Assembly (NCBI GenBank): GCA_910589265.1
Contig: CAJUTQ010000004.1
Coordinates: 76,179-140,178 of the forward strand
Length of the DNA stretch: 64,000 nt
Origin: an uncultured Lachnospiraceae bacterium
GTDB taxonomy: Bacteria > Bacillota > Clostridia > Lachnospirales > Lachnospiraceae
Reading direction: 5' to 3'
Both the position numbers and the translations under genes were made by a program. This document shows, one piece after another, positions 36,022-44,774 of the stretch; the stretch's first letter is position 1; every line of letters starts with the position of its first letter. The notes below the pieces were generated by a model, which was given only the letters and a program-made list of their open reading frames with translations, ran no database searches and was not told the DNA's origin.

Positions 36022-37944
36022 ATGAAAAAGAAACTACTTTCGCTGTTTCTTGCCTCTGCTATGGTTGTCTCCATGGCTGCCTGTGGGAATAACGGCGTAA
36101 CAACCAACAATGCTCCTGAAAATACTGGCTCTACCAATGAAGAAGTTGGAGATAGTTCCCAGGAAGGAAGCGAACAAGGTGGAACGAAACCCACCACCCC
36201 CAGTGGACAGCTTGTTATCGGCTCTGTCACAGACTTGAAATCCGATTTCCTCCCTGGTTGGAGTAATGACGCTCAAAACCAAGCTTGTTATCTTCTTTTA
36301 TATGAACAAGGGTACAGCACTGTTCAGTTTACGAAAGAAGGAGAGTTTGTCTATAATCCCACTGTTGTAAAGTCCCATGAGGAGACAGAAAATCCTGATG
36401 GTTCCAAAACCTTTACGATTACTATTCAAGATGGACTCACCTATAACGAAGGAACCCCTATTACTGCCAGAGACTATGTTTTTCAAGCTCTTCTCGTTAA
36501 CTCCCCTGAAATGGGTGCCATAGACGGTTATACTAATACTTCCGATTCTGTATATGTAGGCTATGAGGAGTATAGCACTAGTCAAACAAAAAACTTTAAA
36601 GGTGTCCGCCTTGTTGACGACATGACCTATTCTGTCACTGTCAAAGCAGACGAACTGCCTTTCCACTATGATCTATATTATGCTAATTTAATTCCTTACC
36701 CTATTTCCGTCATCGCACCTGGATGTACTGTAGAAGATTCTGAGGACGGAGCCTCTATTACAGGAGAATTTACTTCTGATGTTTTACAAGAGACTGTCAA
36801 CAACCCCCAGACTGGCTATCGTTACCGCCCATTAGTGACAGCAGGACCTTATCAGTTTGAAAGCTATGACACAACGACAAAAGAAGGAGTGCTCACAGTA
36901 AACCCCGCCTTTTTAGGAGATTATAAAGGAGTCAAGCCTCTCATTGAGAAAATCATACTGAAGACAGTAACTTCTGCTACATCCATTGATGAACTGCGGG
37001 CAGGAACCGTAGATCTCTTATCAGGAATCAGCGGTGGAACAGAAATTAATGGAGGCTTGGACTTAGTTGATGAAGGTATTGCTCAAAAGGCAGATTATCT
37101 TCGGGCTGGATATGGAAAAATTGCCTTTGACTGCTCTGTCTTTCCCGTTGATTCTGTTAATGTTCGTCAAGCTATTTCCTATATTATTGATAAAGATGAA
37201 TTTGTCAGACAATATACTGGTGGATATGGGAAGACTGTTTATAGCTTTTATGGCCTATCCCAATGGGAAGCAGTTGAAAATGCCGACTGGCTTGAAAGTG
37301 AATTAAATCATTATGACGTAGATGTAGAAAAGGCAAAATCTCTTCTTACAGAAGATGGTTGGACTTTAAATAAAGACGGAGGAGAATATAAAGAAGGAGA
37401 TGGAACCCGCTACAAACGTTTGGAAGATGGAAGTTTGGCTTCCTTGACCATTAATTGGGCCAATACTCCTAACAACCCTGTTTCCACCTTATTAAGCTCT
37501 GTTCTTCCTGATGCTATGACAGAAATTGGAATGGAATTAAACCCTACCACAATCGAATTTGGTGTTTTGACAGAAAGCCTTATGCATAGAACTGATGTGC
37601 AATATCATATGTACAACTTAGCAACAGGATTTACTTCTGCCCACTCTCCGTGGTACTACTTCTCCATGGATGACGATAGAATGGGGCTTTACAACCAAAA
37701 CTGGATCAAAGACGAAGATTTGGCAAGAACGTCCTGGGCTATGAAATCTATTCCCTATGAGGATAAAGAAGGATGGGTAGAAGCGTGGAAAGAATTCATA
37801 AAAACGTGGAATGAAAAGCTTCCCGATATTCCCTTGTATTCTGACCAATACCATGATTTCTTTACAAATAAGCTAAAAGGGTATGAGCCAGATGGCTTGT
37901 GGGATTGGCGTTACGCAATTATAGATGCTTATATTCAAGAATAG
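36022..37944 (+). CDS. peptide-type ABC transporter substrate-binding lipoprotein (SBP_bac_5)
   Basis: The 640-residue protein has a lipoprotein signal (VVSMAAC, Cys20) and a low-complexity Asn/Ser/Glu linker. A family 5 solute-binding domain follows (SVTDLKSDFLPGW, FTITIQDGLTYNEGTPITAR, VRQAISYIIDKDEFV). It would capture peptides or similar compounds outside the cell and deliver them to the permeases that follow. It is about 90 residues longer than typical DppA/OppA. GAAAGGA precedes the ATG. Confidence 0.92.
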   Translation: MKKKLLSLFLASAMVVSMAACGNNGVTTNNAPENTGSTNEEVGDSSQEGSEQGGTKPTTPSGQLVIGSVTDLKSDFLPGWSNDAQNQACYLLLYEQGYSTVQFTKEGEFVYNPTVVKSHEETENPDGSKTFTITIQDGLTYNEGTPITARDYVFQALLVNSPEMGAIDGYTNTSDSVYVGYEEYSTSQTKNFKGVRLVDDMTYSVTVKADELPFHYDLYYANLIPYPISVIAPGCTVEDSEDGASITGEFTSDVLQETVNNPQTGYRYRPLVTAGPYQFESYDTTTKEGVLTVNPAFLGDYKGVKPLIEKIILKTVTSATSIDELRAGTVDLLSGISGGTEINGGLDLVDEGIAQKADYLRAGYGKIAFDCSVFPVDSVNVRQAISYIIDKDEFVRQYTGGYGKTVYSFYGLSQWEAVENADWLESELNHYDVDVEKAKSLLTEDGWTLNKDGGEYKEGDGTRYKRLEDGSLASLTINWANTPNNPVSTLLSSVLPDAMTEIGMELNPTTIEFGVLTESLMHRTDVQYHMYNLATGFTSAHSPWYYFSMDDDRMGLYNQNWIKDEDLARTSWAMKSIPYEDKEGWVEAWKEFIKTWNEKLPDIPLYSDQYHDFFTNKLKGYEPDGLWDWRYAIIDAYIQE

Positions 37945-37978
37945 GGGTTCCTAATAAAGCATACTATAATACAGCATG

Positions 37979-38010
37979 AAGATAGGGTCTCTTTTTACCC
38001 TATCTTTTGT
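37979..38010 (+). terminator. intercistronic terminator-like hairpin
   Basis: AAGATAGGGT and ACCCTATCTT form a perfect 10-bp stem with an 8-nt loop and then TTTTGTTG. Lying between the binding-protein and permease genes, it probably lets only some transcripts through, giving excess binding protein. Confidence 0.75.
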
Positions 38011-38052
38011 TGTATGCACATACTTTTTATTCATTAGGAGGTGGGACTATTT

Positions 38053-39039
38053 ATGGCGACAGCCCAATATTTCATGAAACGTCTTATTTATATTATTATT
38101 GTATTTTTTTTCGTGTCCATCATTATGTTTTTCATTTATAAATCCGTTCCCGGGGATCCAGTGCGAATGATGCTTGGAAACAATATTGCAAATCCAAAGG
38201 TTTACCAGCAGCAGTATGACTCTATGAGGGAAAGCTTAGGGTTAGACAAGTCTCTCCCTGTCCAGTATATAAGTTGGATTAGCAAAATGCTCACTGGAAA
38301 TTTTGGCTTTTCCATTCAATACCGCCAAGATGTCATTCGTATTATTGCTGCCCCTTTGAAAAATACAATCATTCTCAATTTATTTAGTATGTTTTTTGTA
38401 TTTCTCATTTCCATCCCTTTAGGAATCCTTACTGGTGTAAAGCATAATTCTGTCCTTGACAATACTGTGCAAGTAGGCACAATTGTAGGCTATAGCCTTC
38501 CTACCTTTGTCACTGCCCTTCTTGCTATTTTTCTCTTTGCCATTGTCTTTCCCATCTTTCCTATTAGTGGAGTGAACACTCCTGGTTTTACTGGAACAGG
38601 TATGGAAAAGGCCCTGGATACGTTACACCATATGTTCCTTCCTATGCTCGTTATGGTATTAGGAGGTGTGGGAAGTGTTGTTCGGTATGTAAGAGCAGCC
38701 ATGATTGACGTACTGCGCATGGACTATATAAGAACGGCAAGGGCTAAAGGACTGCGGGAACAAGTTGTTATCTATGTCCATGCCTTTCGAAATGCCTTGA
38801 TTCCCATTGTTACTATTATGACTGGCTGGCTCATTTCTGTCTTCGGGGGCTCTGTTGTCATTGAATCTATTTTTCTCTGGAATGGTATTGGAAAAATGAT
38901 GATTGACGCCTTGAATCAACGGGATTTCTCCGTTGTTCTCACCATGCAAATGTTCTATGTTGTCCTCACTCTGGCTGGCAACGTTATTATGGACATTGGA
39001 TATTGTATGGTGGATCCAAGAGTGAAACTGACAAACTGA
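38053..39039 (+). CDS. dppB: peptide-type ABC permease, DppB-like
   Basis: The 328-residue protein has about six membrane segments: TM1 near 8-30, the SVPGDPVRMMLG motif after it, the conserved LGLDKSLPVQYISWI loop and the EAA loop RTARAKGLREQVVIYVHAFR. The ATG at 38053 has AGGAGGTG 9 nt upstream; a GTG at 38041 overlaps that site. It forms the permease pair with the DppC-like protein 14 bp downstream. Confidence 0.92.
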   Translation: MATAQYFMKRLIYIIIVFFFVSIIMFFIYKSVPGDPVRMMLGNNIANPKVYQQQYDSMRESLGLDKSLPVQYISWISKMLTGNFGFSIQYRQDVIRIIAAPLKNTIILNLFSMFFVFLISIPLGILTGVKHNSVLDNTVQVGTIVGYSLPTFVTALLAIFLFAIVFPIFPISGVNTPGFTGTGMEKALDTLHHMFLPMLVMVLGGVGSVVRYVRAAMIDVLRMDYIRTARAKGLREQVVIYVHAFRNALIPIVTIMTGWLISVFGGSVVIESIFLWNGIGKMMIDALNQRDFSVVLTMQMFYVVLTLAGNVIMDIGYCMVDPRVKLTN

Positions 39040-39053
39040 CAGGAGGTAAAAAA

Positions 39054-40856
39054 ATGAGCAAACAGAATAAAAGCAGCTTTTTTCTAATGCTAAAACGCAT
39101 GCTTTTTGGAAGTAAACATTCTTCCCCTGAAGATATCTTTTCTGAAGAACAAATTCAAAGTCCTGGCATTACTGTGTTGAAAACTTTTGTTTCCAACAAA
39201 ATTGCTATGTTTGGAGTCATCTGCTTTCTAATACTTTTTCTATCCTGTATGATACTTCCTATTTTTTTTCCTATAGAAAATGCCTATCAGGATGTTACCC
39301 AAATGAACATTGCCCCAGGTTTTGATATGTTATCTGTTCCGAAATCTCTTTCTGACAATGGGAAACAAATATCAGGAGGAAGTACCTTTGGCGTAGGAAT
39401 TGACAAGGAAGGATATATTTATGAATGGGGCCGTTTTCCCAATGAAAAATTGAAAAATATTCCAAAAGATATGGGAAAAGTAGTTCAAGTATCTGCAGGA
39501 CTTGACCACGTTCTTGCTCTGGATGAAAAGGGACAGCTTTTCACATGGGGAAATGATCGGTTCATGTTAGGTGACATTTCCTTAGACTTATTAGGGGTCA
39601 CAGACATTAAGCAAATTATGGCCGGCTATCAGCTCTCCCTTGTTCTCCGGGAAAATGGAAGACTCTATACTTGGGGAAATGAAAATTTAGTCCGTGTTTC
39701 CATTCCTAAAGAAGTGCAGGGCAATATTGATAAATTTGTATCCAACACAGGACTTGTCATTGTTTTGACAAAGGATGGGCGCATCGTCCCCCTTTCCAAT
39801 AATACTAGTGCCTTTCACAATATTCCTGAAGAAGTCCAAGGCAATGCTGTGGATATTGCCTTGACAGACAGGGCAGGAGCCGCATTAACCTCCCAAGGAA
39901 GGGTTTATACATGGGGCTCTGATTCTTATGGACTTTTGCATGTTCCAGAAGAAATCCAAGGCAGAGTAAAAGAACTTTGCGCCGGTCGTTACCATTTTGT
40001 GGCCTTGCTAGATGATGGTACTTTATCCGCCTGGGGAGATACAACCTTTGGCCAGACAGACGTGCCTTCTGGCTCTAGTTTTGTTTCCATTTCTTCTGGC
40101 TATTTTCAGAGCTATGGTATTACGGAAAAGGGTAAAGTGGAAAAATGGGGATTGAAAGGCTATCTCATGGGTACTGATGACTTTGGGAGAGATATCTTTC
40201 GGCGGCTGTTAGCCGGAGGGAGGATGACCATGACCATTGGCGCTATTTCTGTCATTATTTCCACCACGATTGGTATTTTTGTAGGGGGAATTGCTGGTTA
40301 TTATGGAGGAAAAGTGGATAATCTTCTTATGCGCCTTACAGAAATTGTATCTTCTATTCCTTTCCTCCCTTTTGCCATTATATTATCTGCTGTGTTAGGA
40401 AGCAAAATTACAGAGGCCCAAAGAATTTCCCTTATTATGGTTATTCTAGGCATACTCACCTGGCCTCCTTTAGCCCGCCTTGTACGGGGACAAGTTCTTG
40501 CGGAAAGAGAACAAGAATTTATTATCGCCGCCAAAGCAATTGGTGTCAAGGAAGCTGGCATCATTTTCCGCTATATTCTTCCCAATGTCATTACTGTCAT
40601 TATTGTAAATGCAACCCTTGACTTTGCTACATGTATGTTGACAGAATCCTCCCTCTCTTTCCTAGGCTTTGGCGTTGTTGAACCAAATCCTACTTGGGGC
40701 AATATGTTGAATACTGCTAAAAGTTCAAAGGTCATTGGAGAACTTTGGTGGAGATGGGTCTTTCCTTCTATCTCCCTAGGGCTTTGCACGATTAGTATTA
40801 ATTGCATTGGCGACGGCCTTCGAGATGCCATCGATCCAAAATCAAATGAACGATAG
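39054..40856 (+). CDS. dppC: DppC-like ABC permease with inserted RCC1-like beta-propeller
   Basis: This 600-residue protein is twice the length of normal DppC. It has an N-terminal cytoplasmic part and TM1 (about 50-73). About 260 residues (105-366) follow with seven repeats of 38-42 residues, each bearing an RCC1-type GxLYTWGN motif (ending near 126, 167, 209, 249, 289, 329 and 366). The standard DppC continuation then begins, GTDDFGRDIFRRLLAGG (373-389), with five more membrane segments and the EAA loop AKAIGVKEAGIIFRYILP. The propeller replaces the short loop after TM1, on the outer face, where the binding protein docks. AGGAGG precedes the ATG at 39054. Confidence 0.9.
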   Translation: MSKQNKSSFFLMLKRMLFGSKHSSPEDIFSEEQIQSPGITVLKTFVSNKIAMFGVICFLILFLSCMILPIFFPIENAYQDVTQMNIAPGFDMLSVPKSLSDNGKQISGGSTFGVGIDKEGYIYEWGRFPNEKLKNIPKDMGKVVQVSAGLDHVLALDEKGQLFTWGNDRFMLGDISLDLLGVTDIKQIMAGYQLSLVLRENGRLYTWGNENLVRVSIPKEVQGNIDKFVSNTGLVIVLTKDGRIVPLSNNTSAFHNIPEEVQGNAVDIALTDRAGAALTSQGRVYTWGSDSYGLLHVPEEIQGRVKELCAGRYHFVALLDDGTLSAWGDTTFGQTDVPSGSSFVSISSGYFQSYGITEKGKVEKWGLKGYLMGTDDFGRDIFRRLLAGGRMTMTIGAISVIISTTIGIFVGGIAGYYGGKVDNLLMRLTEIVSSIPFLPFAIILSAVLGSKITEAQRISLIMVILGILTWPPLARLVRGQVLAEREQEFIIAAKAIGVKEAGIIFRYILPNVITVIIVNATLDFATCMLTESSLSFLGFGVVEPNPTWGNMLNTAKSSKVIGELWWRWVFPSISLGLCTISINCIGDGLRDAIDPKSNER

Positions 40857-40867
40857 GAGGCAGAAAA

Positions 40868-41866
40868 ATGGCATTATTAGAAATATCTCATCTTCATACT
40901 TTTTTCAAAACAAAGAAGGGAATTGTAAAGGCTGTCAATGATGTATCCTATCAAGTAGAAGAAGGACAAACTTTAGGAGTCGTAGGAGAAAGCGGAAGCG
41001 GGAAAAGTGTTTCTGCTATGAGTATACTTAAGCTTTTAGATAGCAATGGCTATATAGATAGCGGAAAAATTACCTTTAATGGAAGAGATATTGTCCACTG
41101 TTCCATGAATGATATGTATTCCATTCGGGGAAACGAAATTTCCGTCATTTTTCAAGAACCAATGACAAGCCTTAATCCTGTTTTTACTATTGAAAAACAA
41201 ATTCAGGAAGTTTTTCAAGTACATCAAAACCTTTCCGCCAAAGAAGCTTCTAAAGAGGCTGTCCGCATGTTAGGCTCTGTCCGAATACCCAACCCGGAAC
41301 GAGTTGCAAAACAATATCCCTTTCAGCTCTCAGGAGGTATGCGTCAACGGGTCATGATTGCCATGGCCTTAGCCTGCGAACCTAAGCTCCTCATTGCAGA
41401 CGAGCCTACCACTGCCTTAGATGTAACGATCCAAGCCCAAATTCTTAAGCTTATGAATGATTTAAAAAAAGAAAGAGGGACTTCAATTTTATTTATTACC
41501 CACGACTTAGGCGTCATTAACGAGATGGCAGATCATGTGGCTGTTATGTACTGTGGCCAAGTAGTAGAAATGGCCCCTGTACAAAAAATTTTCACTGACA
41601 GCGTTTTTTCCCACCCATATACAGAAGGGCTTATGTTATCTATCCCAAAGCTGGACACTCCCCAAGGAGTGCGTCTTGAAGCTATTCCAGGAGCTGTTCC
41701 CCACCCTTTAGATTTACCCATAGGATGTAAGTTTGCTCCCCGTTGTAAATATGCCCATGAGAAATGTAAACAGGAAGAGCCAACATTAGCCACTGTTGAT
41801 AAGGATCACCAAGTCCGATGTTTTTATAGCAGAAAGGAGGAGCGCCGTGGAAAAGCAAGCACGTAA
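40868..41866 (+). CDS. dppD: peptide-type ABC ATPase, DppD-like
   Basis: The 332-residue ATPase has Walker A GESGSGKS, the Q-loop VIFQEPMTSLNPVF, the signature LSGGMRQRVMIAMALA, Walker B LLIADEPTTALD and H-loop FITHDLG. Its C-terminal Cys-rich oligopeptide_HPY tail (GCKFAPRCKYAHEKC) is intact. It has normal length and powers the transporter together with the DppF-like protein, whose start lies 20 bp inside the end of this gene. Confidence 0.95.
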   Translation: MALLEISHLHTFFKTKKGIVKAVNDVSYQVEEGQTLGVVGESGSGKSVSAMSILKLLDSNGYIDSGKITFNGRDIVHCSMNDMYSIRGNEISVIFQEPMTSLNPVFTIEKQIQEVFQVHQNLSAKEASKEAVRMLGSVRIPNPERVAKQYPFQLSGGMRQRVMIAMALACEPKLLIADEPTTALDVTIQAQILKLMNDLKKERGTSILFITHDLGVINEMADHVAVMYCGQVVEMAPVQKIFTDSVFSHPYTEGLMLSIPKLDTPQGVRLEAIPGAVPHPLDLPIGCKFAPRCKYAHEKCKQEEPTLATVDKDHQVRCFYSRKEERRGKAST

Positions 41867-43292
41867 AGTACTGCTTCATATTCAAGATTTAAAGCAATAC
41901 TTTCCAGTAAAAAAACAGCATTTTAAAGAAGAACAAAAATATGTGCGGGCCAACGATGGTATTAGCTTAGACATTTATGAGGGAGAAACATTAGGTCTTG
42001 TGGGAGAAAGTGGATGCGGGAAATCTACTTTTGGCCGCACTCTCCTCCAATTATATAAGCAAACAGCTGGAAAAACGATTTATTTTGGCACAAGCAGAGA
42101 CTCTCTGGCTCCTAAATATGTAGAAGATAGTTTAAAGAACTTAGTCAACTTAAGAAGTCAACTTAAGAAAGAGGAAGGGGAAAAGAAAAGCTCTCTTTAT
42201 CTTGATTTGTCCCAGCTTATTGGAGGCTTCCTCGCTGTGCCTGACCTTCGCCCTGTATCAGAAATTTTGTTAAAAGAATATGGAATAAGGAAAACTCTGC
42301 GTCTTTTGAAGGAAGAGGAAAACAACTTACGTATAACATCTCAAAAGATAAAAAAGGGAGAGAATAGCCCTTTCACCTCCCAGTCTGTTCTCCATAAAAT
42401 AAATGCAAAGGAAAGGGAAGGGGAAAAGCAGAAGGAGGCTCTCAAAGTTTGCCTCTCCTCTATTCAAGCAATGAGAAATTCTTATGAGAAAGAGGAAGCA
42501 TTCCAGGAATATGAACAATACAGAAATGATGGGATTGATTTAGCTAAGCTGACCTATGATGAAATCCGCCGTCTTCGCAAGGAACTTCAGCTTATTTTCC
42601 AGGATCCATACTCCTCCCTAAATCCTAAAATGACCGTTGGGCAAATTATTAGCGAAGGCCTTACTACCCATCACATTTTTAAAAAGGGAGACAGTCGTAT
42701 ACAAGATTATGTAATGGAAACAATGGAAAAATGTGGATTATCCTCCTACATGATCCATCGCTATCCCCATCAGTTTTCTGGGGGACAGCGTCAAAGAATT
42801 GGTATTGCCCGCTCCCTTGCCCTAAAACCAAAATTCGTAGTTTGTGATGAAGCAGTTTCAGCTTTAGATGTATCTATTCAATCTCAGATTATTAATTTGC
42901 TTTTGGACTTAAAAGGGGAAGAGCACCTTACGTATTTATTTATCTCCCATGATCTTAGTGTTGTCAAATATATTAGCGATCGAGTTGGCGTCATGTATTT
43001 AGGTAATTTGGTAGAACTATCAGAAACAGGAGATCTCTTTTCCTCTCCCCTTCACCCATATACAGAAGCCCTTTTGTCCGCCATTCCTACGACAGAAGTA
43101 AAGAAGACAAAACAGCCTATTTTTTTAGAAGGGGATATTCCCAGCCCAGTAAGCCCCCCCTCTGGATGTAAATTTCATACTCGTTGTCCCTATTGTACAC
43201 AAGTGTGTAAAGAAGAAACGCCAGCGTTTAAAGAACATACACCTGGGCATTTTGCAGCCTGCCATCATCCTGTTCATAAGGGAAGAAGCTAA
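41847..43292 (+). CDS. dppF: peptide-type ABC ATPase, DppF-like, with about 150-residue insertion
   Basis: The 481-residue ATPase has Walker A GESGCGKST (53-61). The Q-loop LIFQDPYSSLNP does not come until about 249-260; in normal DppF it follows roughly 40 residues after Walker A. The extra segment (about 81-235) is charged and helical, with likely coiled coil. The signature FSGGQRQRIGIARSLA, Walker B FVVCDEAVSALD, H-loop FISHDLS and the Cys-rich tail (GCKFHTRCPYC) are intact. I start at GTG 41847, with AAAGGAGGA upstream, overlapping dppD by 20 bp. Confidence 0.92.
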   Translation: MEKQARKVLLHIQDLKQYFPVKKQHFKEEQKYVRANDGISLDIYEGETLGLVGESGCGKSTFGRTLLQLYKQTAGKTIYFGTSRDSLAPKYVEDSLKNLVNLRSQLKKEEGEKKSSLYLDLSQLIGGFLAVPDLRPVSEILLKEYGIRKTLRLLKEEENNLRITSQKIKKGENSPFTSQSVLHKINAKEREGEKQKEALKVCLSSIQAMRNSYEKEEAFQEYEQYRNDGIDLAKLTYDEIRRLRKELQLIFQDPYSSLNPKMTVGQIISEGLTTHHIFKKGDSRIQDYVMETMEKCGLSSYMIHRYPHQFSGGQRQRIGIARSLALKPKFVVCDEAVSALDVSIQSQIINLLLDLKGEEHLTYLFISHDLSVVKYISDRVGVMYLGNLVELSETGDLFSSPLHPYTEALLSAIPTTEVKKTKQPIFLEGDIPSPVSPPSGCKFHTRCPYCTQVCKEETPAFKEHTPGHFAACHHPVHKGRS

Positions 43293-43303
43293 AAGGAGCC
43301 TTT

Positions 43304-43510
43304 ATGTTTTTTGAAAAAAAAATAAAACATCTTGTTAATGTGGAAAAAGCAGAAAAAACATTCAGAGAAAATATGCAAGATGAAAAACTGGAAAAAAAGG
43401 ATGTTCTGGCTATGATTATTGCCGCCTGCATTGTTTATGTACCTGCATTTTTAATTGTATGCAGCGTTTTTATATTTTTTATATGGCTGTTTTTTCTGCG
43501 TTTTACCTGA
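43304..43510 (+). CDS. small membrane protein at the end of the peptide-ABC operon
   Basis: The 68-residue protein has a charged N-terminal helix (KAEKTFRENMQDEKLEKKDV) and one or two membrane segments (about 35-65). I do not recognise a family. AAGGAG lies 7 nt before the ATG, and the gene begins 11 bp after dppF, so it is translated as part of the operon and could be an accessory subunit. The terminator follows at once. Confidence 0.65.
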   Translation: MFFEKKIKHLVNVEKAEKTFRENMQDEKLEKKDVLAMIIAACIVYVPAFLIVCSVFIFFIWLFFLRFT

Positions 43511-43517
43511 CTATTAT

Positions 43518-43577
43518 AAAAAGCTCCTAAAGAAAGGGTATTGTATCATTTACCTGTATCTTGAGGAGTTTTTTCTT
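43518..43577 (+). terminator. terminator of the peptide-ABC operon
   Basis: AAAAAGCTCCT and AGGAGTTTTTT are the arms, extended inside by AAG/CTT after one mismatch. The T-run follows directly. The loop is long. Confidence 0.65.
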
Positions 43578-43772
43578 TTGTTCAGCGACAGTTGTATATG
43601 GTATCTTTCATGAATACTACTTGAATATAAAGTAAAAAGGAATTATAAAAAATATATCATAGAATACATGATAATCAAAAAAATATTATTTTATATTTCA
43701 CTATTAAACAACAAAAATACACAGTGCAAAATCCTTCATAGATTGCTCTTCTCCATAGAAGGGAGGATACAT

Positions 43773-44774
43773 ATGATAAAAAAAACATTTGATCTTACAA
43801 AAGACTCTCAAATATTAATCTATGGCTGTGGTGCCGTTGGACAGTCTATTGCCAAAGCTCTTATAAATGAAAAATACAGGTTATGTGGATTTATTGAAAA
43901 AGATGGGGATTCTACAAAACGATGGGAAGGAATTCCTATTTTAGGCCCTTCCCACTTAGGAAATCTTCCAAATCTGGAAAATTATATCGCTTTCGTAACC
44001 CTGAACAATGGAATGCTCCATGATCAAATTGCCTATCATTTATATAAATCAGGCATTTCCCATATTATCTATAGTCCTATGCAAAGCTGCTATAGTTATG
44101 AAGGAAGACAGATGATGCGCAAAGCTTATAAACGGCTGTTCCATAAAGACTTTGCACAAATAAAAAACATACCTTCCTATGCTTTTTTGAATGAGCGCGC
44201 AGTCCTTTCTAATTTTGAAATTATAGACGATTCAACTTCAGGAGTTATTTCCTTTTGGTGTCCTATAAAAGATATTCGATGTAACATTTTTGAAAATTTT
44301 GATTTTCTTCCCCCTGAGGCTCAAGAATACATGGTTCCTGAATTATTGAAATATCAAGGACAGGCTTTGGAACAATGTGTTCCATACATAAATCTCTTTA
44401 AATGGCTGAGAGGAGAAAAAGTTGATTTGCTTTCCTATTTACACATCACTGGTCATTATTTGCCAGAGGAACATAACCAGTGGTTAAAAAGTCGCAAAGA
44501 ACTATTTCTTATCTATGAAGACGCTTTAAAACATGATTTAATATTTTTTACAGATGCTCCTAGCACTGTTTTTTGGAATCCAAAGGGACATTTCCATTTA
44601 CTAGATGGAATGACGAGAGCTTCTTACTTAATAAGTGTTGGATATCTTTCTGTTCCTGTTTGTGTTTCTACAGAAGATTATTATAAATGGAGAATTTATA
44701 AAGAAAGTTTACGAAAAGATAAACAAGAAGGAGATGAGAATACCATTGAAAGAATTCCAAGTGAAAAAATCTGA
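43773..44774 (+). CDS. Rossmann-domain protein of unknown function (first of a related pair)
   Basis: The 333-residue protein begins with a nucleotide- or sugar-binding Rossmann-like domain (ILIYGCGAVGQSIAKALI, about 12-30, then GFIEKDGDSTKRWEGIPILG). A middle region without known motifs follows. The end (HFHLLDGMTRASYLISVGYL, then VPVCVSTEDYYKW) has the DGxxR...GY..VPV pattern of ParB/sulfiredoxin-like folds. The start at 43773 is set by GGGAGG 6 nt upstream. The next gene, which overlaps this one, has the same N-terminal and middle layout. Confidence 0.55.
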   Translation: MIKKTFDLTKDSQILIYGCGAVGQSIAKALINEKYRLCGFIEKDGDSTKRWEGIPILGPSHLGNLPNLENYIAFVTLNNGMLHDQIAYHLYKSGISHIIYSPMQSCYSYEGRQMMRKAYKRLFHKDFAQIKNIPSYAFLNERAVLSNFEIIDDSTSGVISFWCPIKDIRCNIFENFDFLPPEAQEYMVPELLKYQGQALEQCVPYINLFKWLRGEKVDLLSYLHITGHYLPEEHNQWLKSRKELFLIYEDALKHDLIFFTDAPSTVFWNPKGHFHLLDGMTRASYLISVGYLSVPVCVSTEDYYKWRIYKESLRKDKQEGDENTIERIPSEKI

